64,000 nucleotides of DNA from Sporodiniella umbellata (Eukaryota; Mucoromycota; Mucoromycetes; Mucorales; Rhizopodaceae): assembly GCA_025677835.1 (NCBI GenBank), contig JAIXMR010000039.1, positions 1-64,000 on the forward strand, written 5' to 3'. A program made the translations under genes and the position numbers. Below, in pieces: positions 17,702-31,891 of this stretch (position 1 is the stretch's first letter; the number at the start of each line of letters is the position of its first letter). Below the pieces are notes generated by a model. That model was not told the DNA's origin and made no database searches. It saw only the letters and a list, made by a program, of their open reading frames with translations.

Positions 17702-18436
17702 CTAGAAATAAAAGTTGTTTAACATTTAGAATATGTTATACACAATCTTTTTTTCTTGAAATAGGTGTGGACTGGCGCCTGGCAGCTCACAATTCCCAAT
17801 TTCTTTATCAATCTATATCTTTCTAAACGCATTTTTTTGAGTAGTTGAAAAAAAAATAGTGCTGAATTGCTCATGAATTGAAAGAATGCAATGTTGGCAA
17901 CTTGAAAAATCACACTGTGAAGACAAGCTATGAAAAAACTCTATAAAAACCGAGTTTTTGATCGCAAATTGTCTTAAGCAACAGTACTTGAGAGCCTACT
18001 ATTAGTTTGAATTCTTTGTTTTTCCTTGACGTTGGAGACGAAGACCGAAGGTTGACTGTTGAATCATCTGCTAATGCTTAGAATTTTAGTGAAGAGTAGA
18101 AGTTTAAAGTACAAACATTCTTCGTGTATATTTCAATAATTTGCTCAAGGCCAAATGGTTACTGGCAAACGAACAAAAGAAATCTGAAAGAACAGAAAAA
18201 ATTTCGGTCCGGTCTTGGTTAGCTTATCAAAGCTTCGAATATAAAGTGTACATCAATCTCAAGCTTGGCTCATTTTCATTTAAGCCAAAGTCGATTTATT
18301 GAAAATAAGTGTGTTTAAAAATAGCTGCTCATTAAACCGTCCTACTCAGAAAGGGTCCGACGCGCGATTTGTTTTTTTACCCCTTTCTTAAGCTTCTTTT
18401 TTCTTTCTTTTTTCTTTTTTTTAAAAACACTGAATA
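17702..18436. other. Intergenic between ATP23 and YOP1
   Basis: About 735 bp without a supported coding region. A CT-rich stretch just before the YOP1 ATG looks like a promoter or 5' UTR pyrimidine tract. I saw no RNA gene. Confidence 0.55.
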
Positions 18437-19101
18437 ATGAGTAGCCCTTATAGTACCGAAAATATTCAGCTCAAGTTAAAGGAAGCAGTGACTCGACTTG
18501 ATGGCGAACTTGGCAAGTTTAAGTATGCTAATGAATTTGAACGCAGAACAGGTGTACCTAAAAGCTATGTTGCAATGGGTGCTGCTGGTCTTGGCTTTGT
18601 TATGATTTTCTTCAACATTGCCGGACAACTCTTAACCAATTCCATCTCTTGGGTTTATCCTGGTAGTTTAAGCAGAGGAAAACAGCATTTTACAAAGTTC
18701 TTATTAATTTTATATTTTTATAGCATATGCCTCTTTCAAAGCGATCGAATCTCCTAGCAAAGAGGACGATAAGCAATGGTTGACATATTGGACTGTTATT
18801 GGATTTGTTCAAACTATTGAATACTTTTCAGACATATTACTTTACTGGTTCCCCTTCTACTATCTTTTCAAAACCATCTTGGTTCTCTACTTGGCCTTGC
18901 CCCAATTCAGAGTAAGTTAGGCATATTGTGACGCAAAAGGAAATATTAAAACCCTCCTTTTTTAATTTGTAGGGTGCTGAAACTCTCTATGCCCGCTTTT
19001 TGCGTCCCTATTTGCTTGAGGCTCAGGTTGATATTGATGCACGAGCTGAAAAGTTAAAAGAAAAGATCAATGGCGTTTTTGCATCTGAAAAGGCCGAGTA
19101 A
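18437..19101 (+). CDS. YOP1: YOP1/REEP5-like endoplasmic reticulum curvature protein
   Basis: Reticulon-like hairpin protein of the TB2/DP1/HVA22 family that shapes tubular ER. Three exons: 18,437-18,662, 18,724-18,911 and 18,973-19,101 (about 180 residues, normal length). Family features are LGKFKYANEFERRTGVPKSY, a hydrophobic pair around GAAGLGFVMIFFNIAGQLL, and after the first intron AYASFKAIESPSKEDDKQWL, YWTVIGFVQTIEYFSD and LYLALPQFRGAETLYARFLRP. The tail is a short amphipathic helix ending in EKAE. The exon junctions restore the conserved YPAYASFKAIE run exactly, which supports the splice sites. Confidence 0.94.
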
Positions 19102-20022
19102 GAAAAACAGCGACATAAAAATCCACCAACCGAGCAATTCAAAATCGAATAAACAAAAAATAAAAAACTTTCAAACCGATTCTTAATCACATACAAAACG
19201 AAACTGGATGTTTTCTGGTATTATAAATAGGTGCAAACCAAACCACTAAGATACAGCTAGAACATACATGATTGTATATATCATAGTACATGTACCGAAA
19301 ATAAGCCGTCAATAAGTTTCTTCTGGAAACTCTTTTGTTTTGTAGTTTATCCAAGCCCTGAGAGTCGCCGACAGTAGAAGTGATTGGCTATAGGAAAAAA
19401 GCGGCTTATATACCTACCAAGAACAATCTCAATTTTATACATGCAGATGTATACAGAAACAGATTGCATTTTATCTATAAGATGTTTTTAATCGTTTTTA
19501 TTAGTGCTGTTTTGAGGGAATATTGTAGAATCATAAAGGATGGAAAATATTTACTTAGACATAACTTGCTCTATGTTAGAAACAAGTAAAAGTAAATTAA
19601 AAAAAAAACAAAAAAAAATGGATAAACGAAAAGGGCTCAAGTTTTAGTTTAATCTTCAAATATTGCTCAAAGGTTTTGGCGTTTGTTCTTTAACATGATT
19701 TTTAAGCTTCCGTAATATTTTTTTTAAAAAAAAAGTAAACCGCGGCCCAAACATTAGTTGCTTTTGTTGAATACAAAAGTATATCTGTGATATCGTTGCC
19801 ATACCATTACTGACCTATGAATACTAGTAGAGCATAGCACTCGTCACTGAGCCACAGTTTTAAGTCTGTGTCTGTTCATCTGTTTGTTGGATCGTATCCA
19901 TGAAAAAATTACCTGGTTAGTTAATAGTTATAGTTGATAAACAAAGGAAAGTATTTATTTTTTCAAGTGTGTTTAAATGCATATTTCTAGAGTATAAATG
20001 AAGGTCAATTTACGGAAAAAAT
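19102..20022. other. Intergenic between YOP1 and DBP2
   Basis: About 920 bp holding the convergent 3' regions of YOP1 and the DEAD-box gene. It is AT-rich with several poly-A runs near 19,600. Small open frames show no recognisable product. Confidence 0.55.
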
Positions 20023-22575
<2,553 letters not shown>

Positions 22576-23292
22576 TTGGTTTACAAGTTAGATTAAGAAA
22601 AGAAAGGAGTAAAAAAATTGAGTGTTCAGCTGTATTTATGATTAAACGAGGCCGTCTTACCCCAGCCACTGGTTTAAACCAATCAGAGCTAGAAGATTTT
22701 AGGGCACAAGAAAACACTCATCGTAATTTTTTGAATCTACTTTACACTTCAGGTGACAACTTTTTTTGTTTTCTAACAATGCTTAGAAATGTACACAGTT
22801 ACGTATGTTTTTTCAAAAAAAAATCGTTAAAAAAGGAGAACTTAAGTATAATATATACATTTAATAAGTATATATATATATACATTTATACACTCACGTA
22901 TATTCATACAAGCACACTTTTTCTTTTGCAACTGTTCTTTATTAGTTGTCTTCAAACGAAGTGCTAAGTTAAAAGAAATGGGGTTGAAATGTAATTTTTT
23001 AAAATAAAAAATGTAGAGGCATAATGAGATCCATAATAACTTCAAAAGAAATAAACAAACTCTCTAATGTAACCCGATATAGGGTTTAAAAGAGGAGTAT
23101 GTTATAAGAAAAAATAGGGATCTTCGTAAGAAAAAGTATAACATGTAGAAGTGCAGAGAGCAACGGGGTATCAAATAAATAAATAACCTGTGCTAGTAAC
23201 AAAGAGGGAGAAGATTAGTTGAGAAAAAAAAGAAAAGCGTACAATAGTTGGATAGTAAAAGGAAAAACAAAAAACAAAGTAGTATTTTGTTT
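22576..23292. other. Intergenic between DBP2 and the bHLH gene
   Basis: About 720 bp containing the DBP2 promoter and the bHLH 3' region. A TA-rich simple repeat lies near 22,868-22,885. No gene is supported. Confidence 0.55.
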
Positions 23293-24232
23293 TTAGATGT
23301 TGACTTGATACATTCTTTCAAGAGCTTGCTTTTGCAAGACAGACTCTTGAAACCTATACATAATGTGAGTGCTCAGTTTATTAAGTCAAAACTATAACCT
23401 ACTTTCGCAATTGTTCGTTTTCGTTCATCATACGTTCTAATTCAGCCAACAAAGAGGTCTGGTTTCTTTTCAAGTGTTGCAAGTGTTGAACAGCTAGTAA
23501 GAGGATGAGGAAAAAATACATGACATTTTAACGTATACAAAAACTTATTTCTTACTTCGGTGCAAAAGAGCAGCTTTACTCATTTTCTTACTAACACAAC
23601 CAGGCAGATGTTGGCGCAACTCTTCGAATCCATCCTTGATTTGAGCGCGGCGCTTCTGCTCAGATTGGATATGAATTTGTCTGCGGACTTCTTGAGCAGA
23701 AACACTATCAATATCTTCCTCAGAGGAAGAGTTGTTGTTGTTGTCATCATCATGTTTGTTTGCGCGTCTACGTTTTTTGCTATTTGAGGATCCATTTTCA
23801 TAAGTTTCTTTTGAATATTGGTGAAACTCAGGCAAAAAAGACTCAGGCAGTTTGTTCACATTGGCTATCTTTTCGGTGATAGTTGAGTGAGGAGACAATA
23901 ATGGAGGAGAAAGAGAAGATGTCATGGGGGGAGAGAGACGAGAAGAGATGGATTCAGGGCTAGCAGAGCCTTGTTGAGAGGGAACTTGAGGAGGAGGATA
24001 AACATCATAAGACATCATGACAGAGCTTTGATTCAAACTGTCTAATCCATTATCACCATAGTAAAATCCTGTTAAATACACAATTATTTCTGACGTCATT
24101 ATAAAGACATATCAGTGTAAACGAACCTGAAGGGTAAAGCTGAGCGTCAAAAGACTCCAGCTTAGAAACAGTGGAGTAAGTGGTAGGCATAATGTATTCA
24201 TCAAAGCCAAATTCTGATTCAATAGTGTTCAT
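23293..24232 (-). CDS. bHLH-leucine-zipper transcription factor (Mlx/Mondo-like)
   Basis: Nuclear E-box regulator. Exons: about 24,128-24,232, 23,557-24,068, 23,401-23,493 and 23,293-23,353. The basic region HIQSEQKRRAQIKDGFEEL carries the H-x3-E-x2-R-R arrangement of E-box (CACGTG) binders. It is followed by a loop and KKMSKAALLHR, then a zipper helix with VQHLQHLKRNQTSLLAELE and MNENEQLRK. The pattern resembles metazoan MLX/MondoA (SAEQKRR, SKA..L) more than the yeast phosphate factor PHO4. The upstream half is Ser/Pro-rich, with a KKRRRANKH nuclear-localisation-like cluster and an acidic-Asn stretch. The protein is about 250 residues. The family is secure; the Mlx affinity is judged by eye. 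Confidence 0.82.
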
Positions 24233-24745
24233 CTTGTCGATTTAGAAATTAGAGTGAAGGTAGAGAAAGGAAAGTAGTAAGGAAAGTAAAGGGTTTGTTT
24301 CTGTGATAGGTAAAGGAAAGTAGAGAAAGTTTCTTTGGTTCAATGAATGAATGAAAATAAAACCAAGGTTGTTTTCTTTTTTATTTGCGTTGTTGAGAAA
24401 AAAGTACGTAAAAAAAAAAGGCTTTTTCCCTTTTTTTTTATTTAATTACTCAAGTTGCACAAGTCCATATCTTTTTAACTTAAAGCAATTTCAACCTTTT
24501 ACCCATCTTCTGCTCAAAAAGAAAACCAGCTACACACCGCACGTTTGCTATATTTTTATCGAATTGAAGGCAGAATCAGGGGAAAGGAATAAACGATGTA
24601 AATAGTTTTGGTTTTATGAAGTTCATTAAACTAATATTCTTTTCTTTTCTTTTGAGTAACCCTTCTGATATAAAAAGAGACTTCATTGGATAAATTATAG
24701 TTACACACTCGTTTTTTTCTTGCTCTGCAAAAAAGAAAAAGAACT
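24233..24745. other. Intergenic between the AIRIM-like and bHLH genes
   Basis: About 510 bp with CT- and A-rich tracts, likely bHLH promoter and 3' region of the next gene. Nothing else seen. Confidence 0.5.
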
Positions 24746-25539
24746 TTAATTCATTTCAGTAGCACATATATCATCCCATTCCTGTAATATGGGCGTAATA
24801 AGACTTGGTTGGTTGATCCAAATAGAAAGCAGCGTTATTCCTTCGTCTCGGCTTTTTATGTTTGAGAATCCTTTTCTATTGGAAACCAGCGATTTTTTAG
24901 TCTCCACTTCTTGTATATACATGTTCAGTATAGCTTTCATTCGATCACCTAACACAAAAAAAATTAAATGGATAAACCTAATAATTGATGTCTGTTTGGC
25001 TTACGAAACGAATGTAATGTGCAGGTTTTATAAATAGCCTTTGTATACAAAAAATCTTCTCCGTGGACTCCTTTTGCTTGACGATAAATATCACATAGAT
25101 CCTTATACTGATTTTGCATCTTATTAAGCTGCTTTTCCTAATTTGAAATACAGTGCCGTTAGTTCCTTTTAATAAAGTAGGTGGTTTTTTATTGTTATTT
25201 CTAACCATTTTCTCTATCAGGTCCAAAAGCTGACTATTATGCCTTTTCACAATTACTTGCATTTTGAGCTCAAACTTCTGTGTTATGTTTGGAAATTCCA
25301 ATGTTATTAGAGGGTGCCAATACTCTATTTCGTCGACATATCTAAGTTTCTAGGCAAGTTAACAACCAACATGTGTATGTTAATTAAATTTTCAACCTTG
25401 ATTGGATTACTGCATTTGAGAGTTTGTTTGCTATTGGGAAGGCGTGCGAATTTATTTCGTTCCAAGTATTTTGAGAACGTTTAAATTCCTCTATGGTTGT
25501 GCTCAATTGTCTTTGTATGGTTCCAATGTTGAACGCCAT
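24746..25539 (-). CDS. AIRIM/C1orf109-like coiled-coil protein
   Basis: I assign this by pattern only. Four or so exons give about 210 residues of helical, charged protein. They begin MAFNIGTIQRQLSTTIEEFK, then WNEINSHAFPIANKLSNAV, YWHPLITLEFPNITQKFELK, HNSQLLDLIEKM, LNKMQNQYKDLCDIYRQAK, DRMKAILNMYIQEVETKKS and WINQPSLITPILQEWDDI. The order of landmarks matches human C1orf109/AIRIM: an N-terminal W and LSNL, FPDLKERL, a repeated coiled coil, then a helix before LLSSIQW and a closing W-D. In animals AIRIM belongs to the 55LCC complex with SPATA5-type AAA ATPases, acting in 60S ribosome maturation and replisome turnover. No known motif proves function. The start and introns restore a continuous frame. 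Confidence 0.45.
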
Positions 25540-26250
25540 TCCGTGCTTTTTTTTTAACAGAAACTGTAAAATTAAGCCACTTCCTATTCAAGAACAATTG
25601 GTCTGAGAACGAATTATAGTAGACAGAAACCAGCGTTTAATATTTTTGGGCTGATGTGTCTAGTACAAGAATACATTTTTTTGCTAAGAAAGGTTAGTCT
25701 TCACAAAATTTAGTGTTTTACATACTTTTGCAAAATTGTTGGACTTTTTTTTTGGTGAGGCTATACAGAGATGTAATAATACTCTCTGAGTTCAGATACA
25801 TTACATTTGGTATGTTTTATGTTGCTGTGACTATAAATATACAGTTTACTTGACAGATGACTTTAAAAGATAGTATTAAGCTCTGAACTTAAGCAGTTCT
25901 ACCTTATATTGTGTTTAATATTTGACAAGGACAGTCCGCCGATTCTAAAGGCAAAACTACTTGCTGGAATATGGCAGTTAGTAATCCAATCTCCCGCTCG
26001 TACATATATGTACCTATGTGTATTTTTATGCTTCTTTTTTATTATTATTCTTTTGAAAAAAAAAGCCATATATATTTTGCTTTTTTGCGCAAATACAATT
26101 GATTGCCTTTAATTTCAGTTTGACGAAGCATACAGGGCATTTTTGTATACTGCTCTGTTTGTATCTAATAGAATCCTTGAAATATGAAGCTGAGATGTTA
26201 CTTTTATTTTTGAAATGCGGAAGTATGATTATAGCGGTTTGATGAGAGCT
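25540..26250. other. Intergenic between the SER3 and AIRIM-like genes
   Basis: About 710 bp, AT-rich, with several short poly-T and poly-A runs. Small open frames are not supported as genes. Confidence 0.5.
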
Positions 26251-27734
26251 CTAAAAAAGAATTCGTGTTTGAATGTTTGTGTCTGTAGCACTTAAGGCTT
26301 CATAAAGCCCTTTAATATCCAACACATCAGCAATATCAGCCATCACATAAGCGATACTGCCTTTTGAGTCAGAGAATTGTTTTTCAACGTTGTGATCCCC
26401 CAAAATTTTGTTGAGTTCCTTTAAGTGGGTTAAAAATTAATTACTTAAAACTGTTTACACTGTAATTACCCTGAGAACACCAGGTATATTCTGATGTACA
26501 TGTAGCACACGAACGATGCCTTTATCGTCCTCACGAATAGTCCTTAAATCAATTTCAGGAAAATTGACCGCACTAAGGGATCTACCGTCATTTATGTATC
26601 TGGTCAAAGCTTGAGATACCTCACTTCCAATCATACTTTGCGCTTCTTCAGTGGATCCGCCTATATGCGGCGTCAGAATTACATTCGAGCATCTAAGCAA
26701 CTCAGGATAGTAATCAAAAACGGGGCCGTTAAAGGCCGGCTCTTGAGGGAAGACATCTAAGGCGGCTCCAGAAAGGTGACCAGAGTGAAGGTGCTTGATT
26801 AAGGAGGGTATATGAACCACAGTTCCTCGAGCATTATTAATAAGGTAAGACCCTTTTTTCATTTGTTGAAGCTCACAATCACCAATCATGTTTTTTGTAT
26901 CGTCGGTTTCAGGAACGTGAATCGAGACAAAATCAGAAATTGCTAAAAGCTCAGCTAAGCTGTCAAGGGGTTTGGCTTGCCCTAGAGGCATGATTTGAAG
27001 AACATCATAGAAGTAGACGTTCAGTCCCATAGACTCAGCCATTACAGATAGCTGAGATCCGATATGACCATAACCAATAATTCCTAACGCTTTTCCACGT
27101 ACTTCATAGCAGTTTTTTGATATCTTGTTCCATACCCCTTGATGTATCTCGTTACTGCGATCTCCAAGTTGGCGAGCCAATGCGATAATCTCTCCAATAA
27201 CAAGCTCGGCAACAGAGCGGGAATTACTGAAAGGGGAGTTGAATACAGCAATCTATTATGGTATGGTTAGTTTCTCAAACAAGTTTAAATACAAACAGTT
27301 ACTCCTTTATTGGCAGCTGCAAGAAGGTCCACCTGGTTTGTACCAATACAAAAACATCCAATTGCCAGTAGACTTTCTGCTTTCTCTAAAATTGCTTTTG
27401 TTAACTTAGTTTTTGATCGAATCCCGATAACATGAGCATCTTTGATTTTTTTTTCAAGTTCTTCTCCCACTAGAGCTTTGGAAATTGTCTCCACCTGTAT
27501 TGTATTAATATTCAGTTGTGCTCATTTAGAATCTTGTTTTCCTACCTGGTATCCTTGATCCTTAAAGATATCGGTAGCAGATTCACTAATATTTTCCAAT
27601 AGCAAAACTTTAATTTCTTTTGTATTAAATGGATGAAGTGCTTTAGGCTTGCACTTGTTTAATGAGATAGAACGTATAGAGTTATTTTCTAATGGCGAAT
27701 TTCTGTTGAGACCACCAATAGTAGCGTCTGGCAT
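26251..27734 (-). CDS. SER3: D-3-phosphoglycerate dehydrogenase (SER3/SER33)
   Basis: First committed enzyme of serine synthesis: oxidises 3-phosphoglycerate to 3-phosphohydroxypyruvate with NAD. The frame starts MPDATIGGL. It then shows KVLLLENISESA, HVIGIRSKTKLTKAIL and GCFCIGTNQVDLLAAANKG. The next exons hold FNSPFSNSRSVAELVIG and the Rossmann motif LGIIGYGHIGSQLSVMAESM. INNARGTVV gives the catalytic arginine, and LTPHIGGSTEEAQ gives the catalytic histidine. The C-terminal ACT-type regulatory domain includes RVLHVHQNIPGVL and SIAYVMADIADV. The exons are separated by introns near 27,497-27,545, 27,254-27,297 and 26,419-26,469. An in-frame start 63 bp upstream (27,797) is less likely. Length and motifs fit fungal SER3. 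Normal feedback by serine through the ACT domain is known for the family. Confidence 0.93.
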
Positions 27735-28509
27735 AGTTTCGTATGATAAAATTAAGGTACTCGGAAAAGAATATAGAAAATGACTTTTATATATCAAGCA
27801 AAACTCTAGATCTGAAACTGAAATATTCGTTATTTGGTCTTTAGATGGGCCATTTTTTTCTCCAATCTAAAAGCCATTCTGTAAGATAAGCGCAGTCATA
27901 GTATCTTATCAAAAACTGAAAGATGATCAAGTGTAACATCCTTATGTGCGTTTTTATTGAGTTTAAATATACATCGCATTTCTTCTATCATATCTTAAAG
28001 ATCTTAAATACAAATGTATACATATCTATACTAGTCTTAACTAACCCCTTTACCATATTACTTCAAAAAAAAATAATTAAGAGATTGCATAAATACTCTT
28101 TTGGTGTTATGCATCTACATGGAGCGCTTTTAGTAAAGCGCCGTTCGACAACGACAGTTTTGAGGGGTTTTGAATACATTCTAGCAGCTTACATTTTTGT
28201 CCCACAGTATCTTGTTGAAACACGTAACGGTTTTTTATAGGAACACTTGTTTAGCTGTTTTTTTTTACTGAAATTAGGCGTTTTAAGTCAACATGCTAGG
28301 AGATTGTTTGCTCATACCTTTCTTTGTATCTATATATTATCATCGCTATCGTAAAGAGTTTGGTCTGAATTCCAAAAACCATTAAAAAAAGAGAAAACCA
28401 TCATTACAAGCAAACCACATTATTCCTCGTCATTTATCTTAGTGAGTACATAGATAAATATTTATTTGCGTGAATAAATACTTTATGTTGTGTAATATCC
28501 CTATATCGC

Positions 28510-28540
<31 letters not shown>

Positions 28541-31500
28541 GCTGAACTCTGGTATGCTTGCAATAAAACTAAAAGCTATCTAGCACTTTTTATGCCCTAA
28601 TTCTTTTAGAAACACACTTTTAATTTCTTCGTAATATCTCGAAGCTGCATCTGCTAAATTTAACGAAAATTCTTTGACTCAAAAAACTAAAGGTATAATA
28701 AAAAAAAACGTAGCTAAAACTTCTAAACTTTTCTTCTAGTATAAAGGTATGGAGCAAGTACAAATGCTCTGATACGCAAAAGTCTATAAACAACCGAGTC
28801 TTTCTTTTTATTCATTGCTTTACCTTTAAAGCTCTGGTTTTCCTCGTAGCCAAACAACAAACATTTTTCTATGCTTTTAAACATGAAAGGGTTCTCACAA
28901 TGTATGCTCTACTGAGGGACTTTGAGCAAAGTGTTACATGTAGCCAGTACTTTTCTCTATTCTTACTTTGCACACTATAAATCGCATGTTTATAACAAAA
29001 TATAAACTACACAAGCCCGGCTTCAAAAAAGAAATGAAGATTTGTGTTTAAAAACCAAAATTACAGTAAACTAGCTTGGATTTATTTGCTATTTTGTGCC
29101 GAACGACAAAAACAGATAATAGGGTTCTATGGAGCTATAGATACAGTAAGCTAGTAGCTAATTTCTGGATATCAGCACAACGTTGACCCAACAATGTAGC
29201 TCAATACTGTCAATTCAATTTTGCGCTAGAATATGTAGACACGTTCTTCAAACCTTAAAGTTCGTTGTAATACCGCCTACTTGTGAAGCCATATGCCAGT
29301 TGAAGAGCAACCTTATAGAAAATATTGCATCTTATTTAAAGTTTTCTGTTTAAAATCAATAACATGAAAGACATCTTTCGTTATAGAAAACTATGTCATT
29401 AGTACGTCGATGGCCTTTCTGAGTTAGCCCTGTCTTCTTACCATAACAAATGAGAACTGTGCTAGGAATTTTTTGTTTGTATATCAGTTTTAGACTGGAA
29501 TGGCAGCATCAACTCTGTAGCGATAGCTATGTTAAACACAAGGACAAAACTAGAGTCCTGCAAAACACTCCTCAACTATATACACAGACCTTCCACAGAA
29601 TCACATATAAATTTCTATGTGCCTTGTGCCAAAATACCGTTTGTTTAGTAAATGCTTCCCACTGATTTGAGAGCAAAATGAGGCAAGCTTAAATAGTCCC
29701 ATCTTAAAAAAAGTTTTGAACAAAACATACTTTGTACTGATATCATATAGCGCACTAGCCATCAATTTAAAAGCCAAATGTTGGTTTCTAAATAAGCATA
29801 TTATGCTGTAAAAGCGATCAAAAAGTTTTGATAGAGGCAAAGGATTTAGACAAAAATTATCTTCAAATTCAAAATACAGCAAATATATCTGGATATAAAA
29901 TAGTTTTCAATTGTGTCAGTCCAATTTGGAAACACTTGGCATTACTCAGAAAGACATTAGCTTATCGAGAAATTATATGAGAGAAAGCAGTACTGGCAAC
30001 AATTGTAATAGGCTAAAATTTTTTATTTATAGTCAGCTTGTATATGTGAAGAGGAAAGAAAGTATTAGAAGGCTATGTTCTATAACCAATTTTGCAAAAT
30101 TTTATTTAGTGGAGTTTCTTTTTGTGCAAATATAGATTAAAAAAAACCATGGATTACCCAGACTTACTTAATACAAAGCCAGCATTCACAAAACCGACTC
30201 AAGTATCTGATCCTGTAATGTTTTTTAAAAGTGTGCTTGATACAAACTTTTAATGAGGGCGGCTATGTTGGATTGAACATGTATATATTGCTTTTTGGTG
30301 TAATAATATATGATACATTATCGCAACATAATTTTTCGAAGCTCGATTGCCTTGGGATCAAACCTCATCTAAATGAACGAACGTTTATAAAAAAAAAAGT
30401 ACCTATATAGCAGATTAATAAGCAAAACTACCTTTATTTTTAATAAAAATAACACTAATATGAATCCAAGCGCAATACAAGTGCCGCATCTGTTTCAGTT
30501 AGTAGATGGTTATACTCAACATAATTCTCTAGAAGTCTCAAAAAATAACACTTTATTAGTTTAGTTTGTACTTTCTATCTATTTATTGAATAAATCTCGT
30601 ACAGAATTGAGCAGCTTCTTTGCTGTTCAATTACTTTTTTTCAAGTGACACTGCCGTTATTCTTACCGAGAATATGTAACTCTTGTAAACAATTTGGACC
30701 AACAAAAGTTGAATCTTTGTATCACATACACAATACCTACATCTATTTATATTTATTCCATTGGTTTAGTAGAGAAAATATATGGATCAGATACTTTGTA
30801 AAAAAAACAAAAATAAAGCTTGGGATTATCAAAATTGCTTGCTTTTGTAAACAATCTTATTGTAAATGATGTCTTTCGTCTATACCGGAATTCCTTTATT
30901 AAGAGGAGTTTGACACGATCATAAGATCACCTGCGTTTTGAACACCGAAAAAGTTTGTAAATCTGCAAAAGTACAGTTTTGCGCAAGTCTCTCTCTGTAA
31001 AGCCTGTAACCATTATCTTTTTCTTTTTTTTTAAAAAAAAATCATTTCCAGTTCAATTATTGTTTATGTTAATCAATTCAAAGCCTCATTAGCAAATATA
31101 CATGTATATACCTATATATGTATATATAGATAAACGCGAAACACTGTAAATTGCTATAAAAAGCTGTTTGGGGCATTTGTTTCAAAAATAGAAACCCAAT
31201 TGTTGGATTTCTCATGCCTGTAAAGACCTTCCTAGGTGCTTCTGTAAAGTGTGCAGTGTCAAATATGTTTAATTGATTCATAAATTTGTGTCAGTTAGAA
31301 GTGTTATTCTCGATAACCCTTTGATCCTTCTAGTAGTCTTTCAATGTCTCTGATTAATCCTGATCTCTAGTATTGCTCAGCTATTGTTAGTTCCGAGGAA
31401 GTCTCTTTTTTCTTGTGTCCAAGCCATACTAAAAGTTTAAACCTTCTCTACAAAGCATTTTGCACTTTTGGTGTCACCAATTTTGGCCAACTCAGATCAT

Positions 31501-31891
31501 TTCTAAAGCAGTCTCGATCGTTGTCAATCAATGATCAATGTTGTAATCAGACAGACTCCAATGAGATTGATTTTTTATATTCCAGCAATATATGTTAAGA
31601 TGGACCACTCAGATAAGAGACACAGACATTGAAGTTTGACAAAGCACAAACTTCGTTCTGATTTTGATAAACAAACGAAATGACTTAAAGGAGCTTATAA
31701 TGTTTTATAACTTTCTATTTTTTGTGAACACTGCATAACCTATTGGTATCATTTAGGTAACTTTTTTAATTTCTACAATATGAAGGTAACCGTATCCGTT
31801 TCAAAATCCGAACATCTTGGCCGGTAGTTATCTAATTTGGTTATCTTTTCTTTTTGTTTTTTTTTTGGGCTGTCAATGTGATATAGACTCA
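27735..31891. other. Gene-poor AT-rich region of about 4 kb
   Basis: No gene with a recognisable family, splice structure or long frame is visible on either strand. It contains an A-run of about 26 nt near 28,511 and scattered short open frames. A 33-codon minus-strand frame at about 28,578-28,676 (contains LADAASRYYEEIKSVFLKEL) looks coding-like but has no neighbours. It may be a gene relic or chance. Confidence 0.5.
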
